A stretch of 64,000 nt of DNA from Saprospirales bacterium (GCA_016703765.1 JADJBL010000027.1:1-64000), one strand, 5' to 3'; positions 1 to 9,590 are shown, counted from the first letter of the stretch. The notes: generated by a model from the letters alone, not told the origin. Numbers and translations are program-made.

Positions 1-94
1 TAATACATTGGCGTAAATTTTTATGGATCGGGGAAATGGGGGTAAAAACTCGTAAATCCCTGTTTGATCGATTATTTGATCCGTAAATCCGTTT

Positions 95-1166
95 TTAGGG
101 CGGGGGGTTTTCAAGCCTCCCATCAAGCAAAACACTGAAGTACTTCAGACGGGTAGTTTGATCGGGCATGGGCAGGTGATAAACATCCTGGACGATCTTT
201 TCCAGATACAACCTTGCGAGGTCTTTGGAGCCGCACGTGTTGGTTATCCTCTTCGTTGCCCGGGCCCATCATTTTTTCGTAATACTTGGCTAAGTATCCG
301 CTCCACCGCCTTCACATCCATACCGAGCACGAAGACGCAGTTTTGAGGTTGAGATAAACCTTGATGGCTTCCAGGATTTTGAAAGCCGTTTCGGGCTCGC
401 AGCGGTCGAGGTCGTCGATGAAGATTACCGCCTTATCAGGAGGCTTTTCACTGGCTTTCTTTTGTTGAGTGGGTTGATCTTCACCCAAAGCCCCAGCAAC
501 TGGTCGATGGCTTCTTCCAGCAAGCGCTTCAGGGTAAGGGTTTCCAGGGGCTGGGAAAGGGTTTCCTTTTGGTAGGCAGCCTTGTTCTCTTCAAATTTGG
601 ACACGAACCCCCTTGGCTCCAAATTCAGCCCCAATTTGTAAATGTCACATCGATGCTCTGGAGGATGCTCATGATCCCTGGAATAGCCACTTCCTTAACC
701 TCTTCCATACTTGTGGGACGAAGCCAATTGATCCCGGATTTCTTTGAGCAGAGCCGCGAGGATATTGGACTCATTCTGATATTGCCATGCCTCAAACCAA
801 ATTGGTTTAACCCGAACACCCCGGTTGGCGTGTCTGATTCCTCGCCCTTCCTCCTTCCAAAGTAATCGCCACCCAGGTCCTGATAAATCTGCTTTAGCAA
901 GCTGGTTTTTCCGGTACCCCAGGAACCGTGAATTGCGACGGCCTTCGGCGGGGCGGCATGAATGATTTGATTGACGATAAGTTTTTCCGCAGGTCATTAC
1001 GACCCAAAAAAAAACAGGCGTCGGTGGGCTCGTCGTTGTGGGTTGTATGTAGGTGTTGCGCCATTTGATGCTTGTGTACGGGGGAATTTTGGCATATTTG
1101 GTCTATGTAAGGGCTGGGTTCAACTAGATGACTAAAAATAAAATCTTTTCCAATCCCTCCAATCAA
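95..1166 (-). pseudogene. KAP family P-loop NTPase, multiply frameshifted
   Basis: Reading the minus strand across several frames reconstructs a KAP-type NTPase. A Walker A motif GSWGTGKTS lies near 903-929, a segment KPIWFEAWQYQNE near 770-810, a Walker B motif [11 protein letters not shown] near 390-425, then [14 protein letters not shown] near 300-345 and YLEKIVQDVYHLP near 180-215. This order is typical of KAP ATPases, which are often membrane-associated and sometimes linked to phage defence. At least six frame changes occur within about 1.07 kb (near 995, 840, 715, 470, 335 and 250), so no intact product can be made from the sequence as given. The reading ends at a TAA at 95-97, shorter than usual for KAP proteins. 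The frame changes are too many for random sequencing noise alone, so real decay is likely, but a poor consensus could contribute. Family call is confident; functional state is not. Confidence 0.75.
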
Positions 1167-1238
1167 TCCTGCCTAAATCCCGGCATCCCGAAATCCTGTT
1201 CCTGCCTTTTTGCTCACCGCATGCGTTCACTCTAACCG

Positions 1239-1262
1239 GAGACGCGAAGTATCGCGTCTCTA
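1239..1262. terminator. GAGACGCGA palindrome overlapping the nuclease stop codon
   Basis: A perfect 9-bp inverted repeat, GAGACGCGA / TCGCGTCTC, spans 1239-1260 with a 4-nt loop. Read on the minus strand it starts with TAG, which is the stop codon (1260-1262) of the upstream nuclease gene. There is no T-tract, so it is a weak candidate for a classical intrinsic terminator. From memory, GAGACGCGA-type palindromes recur in intergenic DNA of many environmental bacteria; this was not searched. Confidence 0.55.
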
Positions 1263-2299
1263 CGGAACTTGCTTCAACAAAAACACATACACCGGAAAGT
1301 GGTCGCTATACCCTCCTAAATAAGTATCGCCTCCAAAGGTGCGCAGGGGGTAGCCTTTGAAATGCCCCGATTTCTGCACCATCCAGGGCTTGCTGAATAC
1401 CCGCCCCTGGTAGAAATAATAACCATCCTGCTTTTTATTGAGGGTCCCGTGCGAGACGATGATCTGGTCGAACAGGTTCCAGGCGTCGTTGTAGGCCAGA
1501 GGTGCCGATGCCTTTGGCGTAGAGCTCCCACATGGGGTTGTAGAGGCCGCAGGCGCGTACGTCTTCGGCATCACGCCTGGCGTTTAGCACCTGTTTTACA
1601 CTGGGGCTGATCGGGTCGTCGTTCAAATCGCCCATGATGAAGACCTTGGCATTGGGGTCGGCGGCGCAGAGGGAATCCACCACGTTTTTGCAGAGCAGAG
1701 CCGCCATTTCGCGCAGGTGCTGGGTGGTGGCCTCGCCGCCGCGGCGCGAAGGCCAGTGGTTCACCAGCACGTGCAGGGGCTCCCCGTCGAACAGGCCGCT
1801 GACGAAGAGGATATCACGGGTGCCGCGGGTTTCGCCGTTCTCCTCGTAGGCCACCATGGGAATAGGCCTGCTGCTCAACACCTTGTAGTATTTCGGATTG
1901 TACAACAGCGCTACATCTATGCCCCGGCCGTCGGGCGAATCGTAATGCACGATCTGGTAGTTGCGGTCTTTCACCTTTTCCTGCATGGCGAAATCTTCCA
2001 GCACCTTCCGGTTTTCGATCTCCGCTACGCCGAGGATGGCTACTCCGTCGGGCGTGAGCTCCGTGCCCATTTGAGAAACCACTTTGGCCAAATTGGCCTG
2101 TTTCTCCATAAATGTCCGTGCCGTAGCGCTTCGCGCCCGTCGGCAAGAACTCGGCATCGTCGATATCCGGCGCGTCGAGGGTATCGAACAGGTTCTCGAA
2201 GTTGTAAAAGCCGATACAGCCAACTTTGTAGGCCTTTTCTTGTGCAAAAAGAGAGGGAACGACTCCTAGGAGCAGAAAAATCAAAAAGCTGGGTTTCAT
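1260..2299 (-). CDS. Secreted endonuclease/exonuclease/phosphatase (EEP) family protein, frameshifted
   Basis: The protein starts with a signal peptide (MKPSFLIFLLLGVVPSLFAQ) and then shows EEP-fold motifs in order: FYNFENLFDT, VAEIENRKVLEDF, DSPDGRGIDVALLY, NHWPSRRGG, GDLNDDP, NLFDQIIVS and a final YSDHFPVYV. These hold the Asn, Glu, Asp and His residues used for metal-dependent phosphodiester cleavage. The full reading is about 346 residues, normal for the family. Two single-base frame changes interrupt it, one near 2107-2120 just after GTDIY and one near 1503-1512 just before LAYNDAW. Both restore perfect family sequence in another frame, so a sequencing error is as likely as a true pseudogene. 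The gene lies divergently beside a TonB receptor, a DUF5689 lipoprotein and a PLD-like protein, suggesting extracellular nucleic acid or phosphoester hydrolysis. The stop codon lies in a GAGACGCGA palindrome. Confidence 0.85.
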
Positions 2300-2440
2300 A
2301 CAGGGGAATTTGTTTGCGAAAGTAAGGAAACTTGCAATACCGTTTTTGTAGACAAAAATTTATGAGTCCCCGACCCTCGCAAATCCATAATTGTCCTAAT
2401 TTAGGCCTTCATTTGAGAAAGCTCAATAACTCCCGACCAC

Positions 2441-5236
2441 ATGATCCGAATCTCGACGATCTTATCCCTGTTGTTGTTCCCTTTTTTCCTCTCCGCGCAA
2501 ATCATCCTGTTTCAGGGCCGTATCCTCGACGCCAACACCGGACTGCCGCTCGAAGGCGTGCTGGTGAGCGCTGAAGATAATGAGGCTACCACGGGGGCCG
2601 ACGGTATTTTCGAAATGGAAATGGCCATGGATGTGCGGACGGTCGTTTTTCGTTTTACCAAAGAAGGGTTTGAATTGCAGGAACTGACCCACACCGTAGT
2701 GGGAATGGACGTGCAGGAACTGGGCGATATCGCCTTCCGGCCGGCTGTGGGAAATTCCAATCAATTGCTCGCCAAAGAGGACCAGATCCCCACGGTGGTC
2801 ATTTCGGAAGACGATCTCGACGGTGGAAGCGCCAGCTCTCAGGATATTAGCGGATTGCTCGCTGCATCCCGCGATCTCTTCGTATCGGCCACCTCTTTTG
2901 CCTTCGGTCCGGCTCGCTTCCGCATTCGGGGGCTGGGGGCGGAAAACACTACCGTACTGATCAACGGCGTGCCCGTCAACGATGCGGAAAGGGGGCAGGT
3001 TTACTGGAGCGCCTGGGGCGGCTTGAACGACGTGTTCCGCTACCGCGAAACGGATATCGGTCTTAGCAATATAGAGTACACCATGGGGGGTATAGGAGGG
3101 GGAAGCTCGATCGACACCCGCGCCTCCACCCAGCGGAAGCAACTTCGTGCATCTTATGCCATTTCCAACCGGACCTATACCAACCGCCTGATGCTCACCT
3201 GGACCAGCGGCCAGTTGAAAAAAGGCTGGGCCGTGGCCCTCTCGGGCTCGCGGCGCTGGGCGCAGGAAGGCTATATCGACGGCACTTTTTACGACGCCTG
3301 GTCGTATTTCGCCTCGGTCGATAAAATGGTCGGAAAATCACACCAGTTCAACCTCACCGCCTTTGGCGCGCCGATCAAAAGAGGCCGCTCCAGCGGGGCT
3401 ATTCAGGAGCTGTACGACCTGGACGATTCCAACTTCTATAATTCTTACTGGGGGTATCAAAACGGGGAAAAACGCAATTCCCGGGTTGCCGACAACCACC
3501 AGCCGATGTTCATCCTTCGGCACGACTGGACTATGCCGAAAAAATCCACGCTTACCACGGCCGTTTCTTACCAGTTCGGCAAGGTGGGCAGCACGGCGAT
3601 CGACTGGTACAACGCCCGCGACCCGCGGCCGGATTACTACCGCTACCTCCCCAGCGGCATTGAAGACCCCGGCCAGGCTGCATTGGTTGAAGAAGCCCTT
3701 CGCAGCGACGAGGCCAGTCGCCAACTGGACTGGGATTACATGTACAACGTCAATTACAATAGTGTAGAATCCGTCGCAAATGCCAACGGGATCGAGGGAA
3801 ATACCGTGACGGGCCTTCGCTCCAAATACATCCTCGAAGAGCGCCGCTTCGACAGCAAGACCTGGAATTTCAATACCATTTACCAAAATATCCTCTCCGA
3901 CCGCATCACCCTCAATGCCGGACTGGGCTACCAGGCCTATATCGGCGACTACTTCAAGGTAGTGAACGACTTGCTGGGCGGCGAGTTTTACCTGGACATC
4001 GACCGCTTCGCGGAAACCGATTTCCCCACCAATCCCAACGCCTGGCAAAACGACCTGAATACCCCCAACAGGATTCTGAAAGTTGGGGATCGCTTCGGCT
4101 ACGACTACGACCCCAATATCCGCAAGGCCAATGCCTGGGGGCAGGCGGTATTCAGCACCCGCAAACTCGACTTCTTTCTCGGCGGGGAATTGTCGCATAC
4201 CTCCTTCTGGCGCGAGGGCGACGTGCAAAACGGCCGCTTCCCGGACAACTCCTTCGGAGACTCCGAAAAACAAAAATTTCTCAATTACACCGCAAAAGGC
4301 GGGCTGACCTACAAGATCAGCAATATCCACTATCTGTTTGCCAACGGCGCCTCCATGACCCGCGCTCCCTACCTGCGCAACGCCTATATCTCCCCCCGCA
4401 CCCGCGATCAAGTAGCCGAAAACCTGGTCAACGAGCGCATCCAGGCAGGAGAGGCGGGATATTTGCTCCGCTCGCCGAGGGTCAGGGCCAGGGCTTCCGC
4501 CTATTGGGCCACGTTCAAGGACCAGATACGGACCATCAGCTTTTTCAACGATGAAACGATCGTAGCCGACAATGCGGAAGACCTGATCGACTTCGGCTTT
4601 GTGAATTTCACGCTTTCCGGCATCGATTCCCGTCACCTGGGCACGGAGCTGGCCCTGGAAGTGCAGGTCAATTCCGCGCTGACCCTCAGCGGGGTAGCGG
4701 CCCTGGGCCAGTATATCTATACCTCCCGGCCCACCGCAACCATCGTCAACGACAACGATCCCACAATCGCCATAAAAGACCGCGTGATCTATATGAAAAA
4801 TTTCCGCGTTCCCGGCACGCCGCAAACGGCCTGTACTGCGGGGATCAACTACGAGGGCAAGAACTTCTGGTTTGCCAACCTCAATGTCAATTACTTCGAT
4901 AACGTCTGGCTCGATTTCAACCCCAACCGCCGCACCGAAGAGGCGATCTACGACGTCGAACAAGGTTCCGAATCCTGGAACGATATCCTCGCCCAGGAAA
5001 AGGCGGCTCCGGCATGGACAGTCGATTTCTTCGGGGGTAAATCCTTTAAGATCAAGGATATGTTCCTCTACCTCAACGTTGGAGTGAGCAATATTCTCAA
5101 CAACACGGAATTTGTCACCGGCGGGTACGAGCAGTTGCGTTTCGATTTCGAAACCAAAAACCCGGATGTCTTCCCGTCCCGGTATTTTTACTTTTTCGGC
5201 CGCACGTATTTTGTTAACCTGAGCTGGCGGCTTTAA
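2441..5236 (+). CDS. TonB-dependent receptor with carboxypeptidase-regulatory-like N-terminus
   Basis: This 931-residue outer-membrane receptor begins with a signal peptide ending near LSAQ. It continues with a carboxypeptidase-regulatory-like beta domain (GRILDANTGLPLEGVLVSAE, about residues 25-100), a plug domain (RIRGLGAENTTVLINGVPVN, about 165-185) and a 22-strand-type barrel ending in aromatic residues (YFVNLSWRL). Such receptors import large or scarce substrates using TonB-ExbBD energy. It is followed by a DUF5689 lipoprotein and a PLD-like secreted protein on the same strand and faces a divergent EEP nuclease. That context suggests uptake of products of nucleic acid or phosphoester hydrolysis. 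It is not a classical SusC because no SusD partner follows; the lipoprotein at 5387 may take that role (inference). Confidence 0.9.
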   Translation: MIRISTILSLLLFPFFLSAQIILFQGRILDANTGLPLEGVLVSAEDNEATTGADGIFEMEMAMDVRTVVFRFTKEGFELQELTHTVVGMDVQELGDIAFRPAVGNSNQLLAKEDQIPTVVISEDDLDGGSASSQDISGLLAASRDLFVSATSFAFGPARFRIRGLGAENTTVLINGVPVNDAERGQVYWSAWGGLNDVFRYRETDIGLSNIEYTMGGIGGGSSIDTRASTQRKQLRASYAISNRTYTNRLMLTWTSGQLKKGWAVALSGSRRWAQEGYIDGTFYDAWSYFASVDKMVGKSHQFNLTAFGAPIKRGRSSGAIQELYDLDDSNFYNSYWGYQNGEKRNSRVADNHQPMFILRHDWTMPKKSTLTTAVSYQFGKVGSTAIDWYNARDPRPDYYRYLPSGIEDPGQAALVEEALRSDEASRQLDWDYMYNVNYNSVESVANANGIEGNTVTGLRSKYILEERRFDSKTWNFNTIYQNILSDRITLNAGLGYQAYIGDYFKVVNDLLGGEFYLDIDRFAETDFPTNPNAWQNDLNTPNRILKVGDRFGYDYDPNIRKANAWGQAVFSTRKLDFFLGGELSHTSFWREGDVQNGRFPDNSFGDSEKQKFLNYTAKGGLTYKISNIHYLFANGASMTRAPYLRNAYISPRTRDQVAENLVNERIQAGEAGYLLRSPRVRARASAYWATFKDQIRTISFFNDETIVADNAEDLIDFGFVNFTLSGIDSRHLGTELALEVQVNSALTLSGVAALGQYIYTSRPTATIVNDNDPTIAIKDRVIYMKNFRVPGTPQTACTAGINYEGKNFWFANLNVNYFDNVWLDFNPNRRTEEAIYDVEQGSESWNDILAQEKAAPAWTVDFFGGKSFKIKDMFLYLNVGVSNILNNTEFVTGGYEQLRFDFETKNPDVFPSRYFYFFGRTYFVNLSWRL

Positions 5237-5269
5237 TAAACCCAGGCAAATCGATATTCAATTACCATT

Positions 5270-5358
5270 TTAGTTAATAAGATAATTAGTTGATAAGTTA
5301 TTGATAAACATTGATTTATGGTTAAAATAACTTATTAACTAATTATCTTATTAACTAA
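5270..5358. repeat. 31-bp inverted repeat in the TonB receptor-lipoprotein gap
   Basis: Arms at 5270-5300 and 5328-5358 are reverse complements with one mismatch, around a 27-nt AT-rich loop. The arms are built from the word TTAATAAG/TTAGTTGATAAG and its complement. The element fills most of the gap between the receptor stop and the next start. It could act as a terminator/attenuator or as a 3'-end stabiliser between co-directional genes. Confidence 0.8.
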
Positions 5359-5386
5359 CTTCCCCACAAGCATGGAAATCATACTT

Positions 5387-6646
5387 ATGAAAAAGACTTT
5401 CACGACCGCACTCGTTTCTCTGTCTCTTCTTTCCGTCCTCTCCTGGAGCGGATGCGTCAAACTCGAATTCGACGAACCCCCTGCTACCGAATTTTGCAAC
5501 TGGGTAGCTACCCATACCATTGCCGAACTCAAGGCCCTCTACGCCGGGGTTCCCCTGGTCATCCAGGAATCCATGATCCTGGAAGGGGTCGTGGTGGCCG
5601 ACGATTCTTCCGGGAATTTCTACCGCGCCCTCATCGTCCAGGACCAAACCGCTGGGATCGAGGTTCGCTTTGCCGTGTCCGACCTCTACAACGATTATCC
5701 AATGGGCCGGCAGGTATTCATCCAGTGCAAGGGGTTGACCCTTTCCAATTACAACGGAGTGTTGCAATTGGGAGAAGTTCCGGAAGCCCTGATGGACGAG
5801 CATATCTGCCGCGGCCTCAAGGGCCAGACGGTGGCGCCCCAAGTCGTGGCCATCGCAGACCTGGACGAAAGCCATATTCATACGCTGGTGCGCATTGAAA
5901 ACGCGCAGTTCGACGACGGGTACGCCGGCCTGCCTTTTGCCGACGGTATCAACCTGCTATCCGTCAACCTCAGCGTGGCCGAATGCGAAACTGAAAACAC
6001 GATTATCCTGCGCAGCAGCGGATACAGCGATTTTGCCACGGTGCTCACTCCGACCGGGAGCGGGTATATCGATGCGATCTACAGCGTCTTCCAAAGCGAT
6101 CAGCAATTGTTCATCCGCCACCAGCGCGATGTGCAGATGAACAACGCCCGCTGCGAATCCCTGCTCAACGAGGGCTTTACGGGGGCACCGAGCAACGAAG
6201 ACATCAGCCTGCCGGGCTGGACGAACGTAGCGGTGAAAGGTACCCGCCTTTGGAGGGCAGGAACTTTCAGCGGCAATTCCTACGCCCAGGCGACGGCATT
6301 CCAGGATTCGAATGCAGAAATGGAAACCTGGCTAATCCCCCCTTACATCAACCTGGACACACCGAAGGAACTTTCTTTTGAAAGCGCCCAGGCCTTCTTT
6401 ACCCACGACGGCCTTTCCGTGCTCATTTCCACGGACTATACCGGCAACATCGCCACGGCCACCTGGGAGCCGCTTCCCTGCACCCTGGCCTCCAGCGGAG
6501 ACGCCAATTACGACTGGGTGCCCTCCGGCCCGATCGACCTGTCCGCATATTCCGGAACCGGCCATATCGCCTTCCGGTACGTGGGCAATAAAACGAGCCA
6601 GACGACTACTTTTCGGCTCGATAATGTCAAGATCGTTGAGAAATAG
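5387..6646 (+). CDS. DUF5689 domain lipoprotein with choice-of-anchor J-like C-terminus
   Basis: The start at ATG 5387 is preferred over ATG 5372 because it gives a clean lipoprotein signal (MKKTFTTALVSLSLL...WSGC) with the lipobox Cys near residue 22. Residues about 45-240 match the OB-like DUF5689 domain (TIAELKALYAG, VVADDSSGNFYRALIVQD, GVLQLG). The C-terminal part, about residues 260-419, resembles choice-of-anchor J jelly-roll domains (NEGFTGAPSNEDISLPGW, ETWLIPPYINL). In Bacteroidota DUF5689 lipoproteins often sit beside TonB receptors and secreted nucleases, as here. A surface substrate-capture role, possibly for nucleic acids, is inferred from context. The stop codon TAG is the first triplet of a TTGAAAAG-type repeat array. 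Confidence 0.8.
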   Translation: MKKTFTTALVSLSLLSVLSWSGCVKLEFDEPPATEFCNWVATHTIAELKALYAGVPLVIQESMILEGVVVADDSSGNFYRALIVQDQTAGIEVRFAVSDLYNDYPMGRQVFIQCKGLTLSNYNGVLQLGEVPEALMDEHICRGLKGQTVAPQVVAIADLDESHIHTLVRIENAQFDDGYAGLPFADGINLLSVNLSVAECETENTIILRSSGYSDFATVLTPTGSGYIDAIYSVFQSDQQLFIRHQRDVQMNNARCESLLNEGFTGAPSNEDISLPGWTNVAVKGTRLWRAGTFSGNSYAQATAFQDSNAEMETWLIPPYINLDTPKELSFESAQAFFTHDGLSVLISTDYTGNIATATWEPLPCTLASSGDANYDWVPSGPIDLSAYSGTGHIAFRYVGNKTSQTTTFRLDNVKIVEK

Positions 6647-6748
6647 TTGAAAAGTTTAAAGTTGAAAAGTTTAAAGTTGAATAGTTGATTTCTTTTTGGG
6701 CCAAAAAGGCTTCCATTAAACTTTTCAACTCTTCAACTCTTCAACTAA
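6644..6748. repeat. TTGAAAAG-word inverted repeat filling the gap
   Basis: The left arm (6644-6690) has alternating TTGAAAAG and TTTAAAG words and begins at the TAG stop of the DUF5689 gene. The right arm (6717-6746) consists of CTTTTCAACT/CTTCAACT words. A short CTTTTT-GGGCC-AAAAAG stem lies between the arms. The right arm ends 3 nt before the ATG of the next gene. No separate promoter or ribosome-binding site is visible. Confidence 0.85.
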
Positions 6749-6749
6749 C

Positions 6750-8804
6750 ATGACACCCCACAAGCAACTTTTCACCCTGGGCATTTTGCTCCTGGGCTCA
6801 AGCGCGTATGCACAAACCTGGATCGGGATGGCCCGCGCTCAGCAAGAAGGCGAGCTGGTCTCGGTAAAAGGCATCGCGCTCAACGGCCCGGAACTAGGGC
6901 CCATCCGCTATATCCAGGACGAAACCGGCGCCATCGCCCTCTATCCGGGAGCGGGCTCCGTGCCCGGACTGGAATTGGTAAAAGAGGGGGACGAGGTGCT
7001 GGTGAGCGGAGCCCTGGATACCTACCAGGGCTTGCTCGAAATGTCCCCTGTTTTGTCTCTCGAAATCCTTTCCACCGGCAATCCCTTGCCCGAGCCTCAA
7101 ACCATTTTTCCCGCCGGGTTTAACGAGCAGCGCGAAAGCGAGCATATCCGCCTGCAATGCGTGGCTTTCGAAAATTCTGGCTCGTTTGAGGCGGATCAGA
7201 CCTATACGCTGGAGCATTACGATGGCATCGGTTTTAACCTGTACATCCCCGAGGGCCACCCTTTGGTGGGGCAGGAAATCCCGGAGCAGCCGGTCGAGTT
7301 GAGCGGCATTTTGTCGCGGTTCAACGGCTACCGGGTTTTGGTGCGCGATATAGACGACCTGGCGGCATCGCCTTGTTTGTATTTCGAGGGGGAAATTCTT
7401 CCCGCCGCGCTCGAAACGGGCTCGATTTCCTTGAATTGGGAAACCAATAAGCCCTGTTCCTGCCGGGTTCTTTACGGCACGGAGACTTCCCTGGAAAACG
7501 AGCTCGATATTCCCGGCCAGTTCACGAGCCATTCGGCCGTGCTGGAAAACCTGACCCCTGCCACGGCGTACTACCTGCGGGCTCAATGCCACTCGAACGG
7601 GTTTGAACTGGCATCCCCGGTCCGGATCTATTCCACGGCTTCCAACTCCCCGGGGCAAATCGAGGTGTATTTCAACCAGTCCACCGACCCTGTATTTTCT
7701 TCCGGCACCTTTCCCTCCGGAAATAGTTGGCCCGAGGCCGAAGCGGCGATCCTCGAGCGCATCGACCAGGCCGCGTACACCATCGACGTGGCGGTGTACA
7801 ACGCCAACCTCGACCATTGGATTGATGCCCTGGTGGATGCCCACGAGCGCGGGGTGCAGGTGAGGTACATTTTCGAAGATCAGGCCTCCAACAGCGCCCT
7901 TTCCGGCTCGCTGCCCTTTCCGATTCTGGAAGGGAATACAACGGAGAGCGGGCTGGAGGATGATTTTAACAACGTGCTGATCTTCCAGGATCAGGCCATG
8001 GCGAAGGCCTATCGAACCGAATTTGAGGAAATGTGGGGCTCCTCCGGACCCCAGCCCGATCTGGCCAAGGCCCGCTTCGGTCCGGCGAAGCTCGACAACA
8101 CGCCATCCTTTCTTTCAATTGGCGGGCGCATCGTGGAGCTGTATTTCACCCCATCCGACCGGATCGTGCCGCTGCTCGCCGAGCGCCTGCATTCGGCGGA
8201 CCACGATGTTCAATTCGGGCTTTTTATCCTGACCATGGACGAACTGAGCGCGGCCCTGAAAGACTTGTGGTTTGAAGGCCTGGATGTGCGCGGCATCATC
8301 GAGGAGAGATATATTTCGGGTTCGGATTTCGATTTTTTGCTCGGCCAGGGCGTACCCGTGCAGGAGCACGAGCCCTACGGCCTGTTCCACCATAAATACG
8401 CATTGGTCGACGCCGCCGCGCCCGATTCGAACCCGATGGTGATCACGGGATCCTACAACTGGACCAATACGGCCACGACTGCCAACGACGAGAACGTGAT
8501 CATTCTTCACGATGCGGACATTGCCAACCAGTTTCTCCAGGAGTTCGAAGCCCGCTGGAGCGAGCTCGTCTCCGTCGGGGAACTGGAAGGGGAGGGGTCG
8601 CCATTCCGGATCTTTCCCAATCCAAACAGCGGCGAATTTTGGGTGGAATATCGGGGTATCCCCGTGGATGATGGTCTGGTCAGGATCTGGGATTCAGGCG
8701 GGCGATTGGTTGGGGAATTCGATTCTCTTGCTCCGGGCTTGTATGTTGTTTCTTTGATCCTTCCCGGGGGGCAGGTTTTTTTGGGTAAAATGGTGGTGGA
8801 GTAA
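6750..8804 (+). CDS. T9SS-secreted phospholipase D-like protein lacking one HKD motif
   Basis: This 684-residue protein has a signal peptide ending in SSAYAQ and a DUF5689/OB-like N-terminal domain (residues about 22-205). A fibronectin-like segment follows (NWETNKPCSCRVLYGTE, about 225-290), then a two-lobed PLD domain (about 300-610) and a C-terminal T9SS sorting domain (FRIFPNPNSGEFWVEY to the end). The second lobe keeps a full HKD motif, HHKYALVDAAAPDSNP followed by TGSYNWT. In the first lobe, the text jumps from LPFPILEGNT to DDFNNVLIFQDQ, so the expected HxK...GSxNxT segment is absent without loss of frame. Two HKD motifs normally form one active site, so activity may be lost, altered or need dimerisation. 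The neighbouring TonB receptor and EEP nuclease suggest phosphodiester breakdown outside the cell. Confidence 0.85.
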   Translation: MTPHKQLFTLGILLLGSSAYAQTWIGMARAQQEGELVSVKGIALNGPELGPIRYIQDETGAIALYPGAGSVPGLELVKEGDEVLVSGALDTYQGLLEMSPVLSLEILSTGNPLPEPQTIFPAGFNEQRESEHIRLQCVAFENSGSFEADQTYTLEHYDGIGFNLYIPEGHPLVGQEIPEQPVELSGILSRFNGYRVLVRDIDDLAASPCLYFEGEILPAALETGSISLNWETNKPCSCRVLYGTETSLENELDIPGQFTSHSAVLENLTPATAYYLRAQCHSNGFELASPVRIYSTASNSPGQIEVYFNQSTDPVFSSGTFPSGNSWPEAEAAILERIDQAAYTIDVAVYNANLDHWIDALVDAHERGVQVRYIFEDQASNSALSGSLPFPILEGNTTESGLEDDFNNVLIFQDQAMAKAYRTEFEEMWGSSGPQPDLAKARFGPAKLDNTPSFLSIGGRIVELYFTPSDRIVPLLAERLHSADHDVQFGLFILTMDELSAALKDLWFEGLDVRGIIEERYISGSDFDFLLGQGVPVQEHEPYGLFHHKYALVDAAAPDSNPMVITGSYNWTNTATTANDENVIILHDADIANQFLQEFEARWSELVSVGELEGEGSPFRIFPNPNSGEFWVEYRGIPVDDGLVRIWDSGGRLVGEFDSLAPGLYVVSLILPGGQVFLGKMVVE

Positions 8805-8805
8805 T

Positions 8806-9435
8806 ATGCCGAAGGAGCGTTTTCAATTTCGCCAGTTCACGATCCACCAGAACCGCTGCCTCATGAAGGTCGGCACGGACGGGGTGTTGCTGGGAGCCTG
8901 GGCCGGGGTGGAAGGGGTGAGTTCCATACTCGACATCGGCGCCGGGACAGGGCTCATCGCGCTGATGCTGGCACAGCGGGCTCCGGCGGCATTGGTACAT
9001 GGGGTGGAACTGGATGAGGGGAGCGCAAATCAGGCTGCGGAAAACGCATCGGCTTCCCCCTGGAGTGAAAGAATACAGATCATCCATGGGTCAATTCAGG
9101 AATATGCCGAAAGTTGCTCCTTTCCATATGATTTGATCGCGAGCAACCCGCCATTTTTTCGCAATAGTCTGAAATCTCCGGATGCCGGTCGCAACAAGGT
9201 CAGGCACGCAGAAACCCTCCCCTTCGCGGATCTTTTGAAAGCTGTTGCCGCGCTTTTAAATCCCGACGGGAGATTTTGCCTCATCCTTCCCCCGTCCGAG
9301 GCCAGGGTTTTCGAAGAAATGGCGCTTTCATTCGGGCTTTTCGCCACCCGGATTTGCGAGGTCTGTTCAGCGCCCGGCAAGCCGCCTCAGCGAGTTTTGA
9401 TACAATTCGAACGGGAGTCTCGCCCCTCTTGTTAA
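8806..9435 (+). CDS. trmN6: tRNA1(Val) (adenine(37)-N6)-methyltransferase
   Basis: This 209-residue class I SAM-dependent methyltransferase has the SAM-binding motif LDIGAGTGLIALMLAQ (about residues 43-58) and acidic HGVELDEGSA. The catalytic motif NPPFF (about residues 111-115) is typical of N6-adenine methyltransferases. N-terminal FRQFTIHQNRCLMKVGTDG is characteristic of the YfiC/TrmN6 family, which methylates A37 of tRNA1(Val). Start ATG lies 1 nt after the stop of the PLD-like gene, so the two may be co-transcribed, although the functions look unrelated. Length is normal for the family. Confidence 0.88.
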   Translation: MPKERFQFRQFTIHQNRCLMKVGTDGVLLGAWAGVEGVSSILDIGAGTGLIALMLAQRAPAALVHGVELDEGSANQAAENASASPWSERIQIIHGSIQEYAESCSFPYDLIASNPPFFRNSLKSPDAGRNKVRHAETLPFADLLKAVAALLNPDGRFCLILPPSEARVFEEMALSFGLFATRICEVCSAPGKPPQRVLIQFERESRPSC

Positions 9436-9552
9436 AGAACCCGAATTGTCCCTTTATACAGACAGATCAGCCATCCGATCTGCGGAATATGACTACCTGA
9501 CCCGGGAGTTTTATCTTCCGATATTTTAACCTTCTGCGGCTGCCTTCCGCAC

Positions 9553-9590
9553 AAAAAAAACGGGAAACTCTGCGGATGCAGAGCTTCCCG
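9553..9590 (-). terminator. Intrinsic terminator for the small HTH gene
   Basis: On the minus strand a hairpin CGGGAA-CTCTGC / GCAGAG-TTCCCG (stem pieces 9561-9590) is followed by eight T residues (the A-run at 9553-9560 on the plus strand). It lies about 80 nt downstream of the minus-strand HTH gene stop and is a textbook Rho-independent terminator. Confidence 0.85.

Noticed and set aside
3338..4963. 541-residue minus-strand frame in the first TonB receptor
   Set aside because: Shadow of a well-supported receptor with no recognisable family sequence.
2441..5236. SusC/SusD pair
   Set aside because: No SusD-type lipoprotein follows; the neighbour is a DUF5689 protein.
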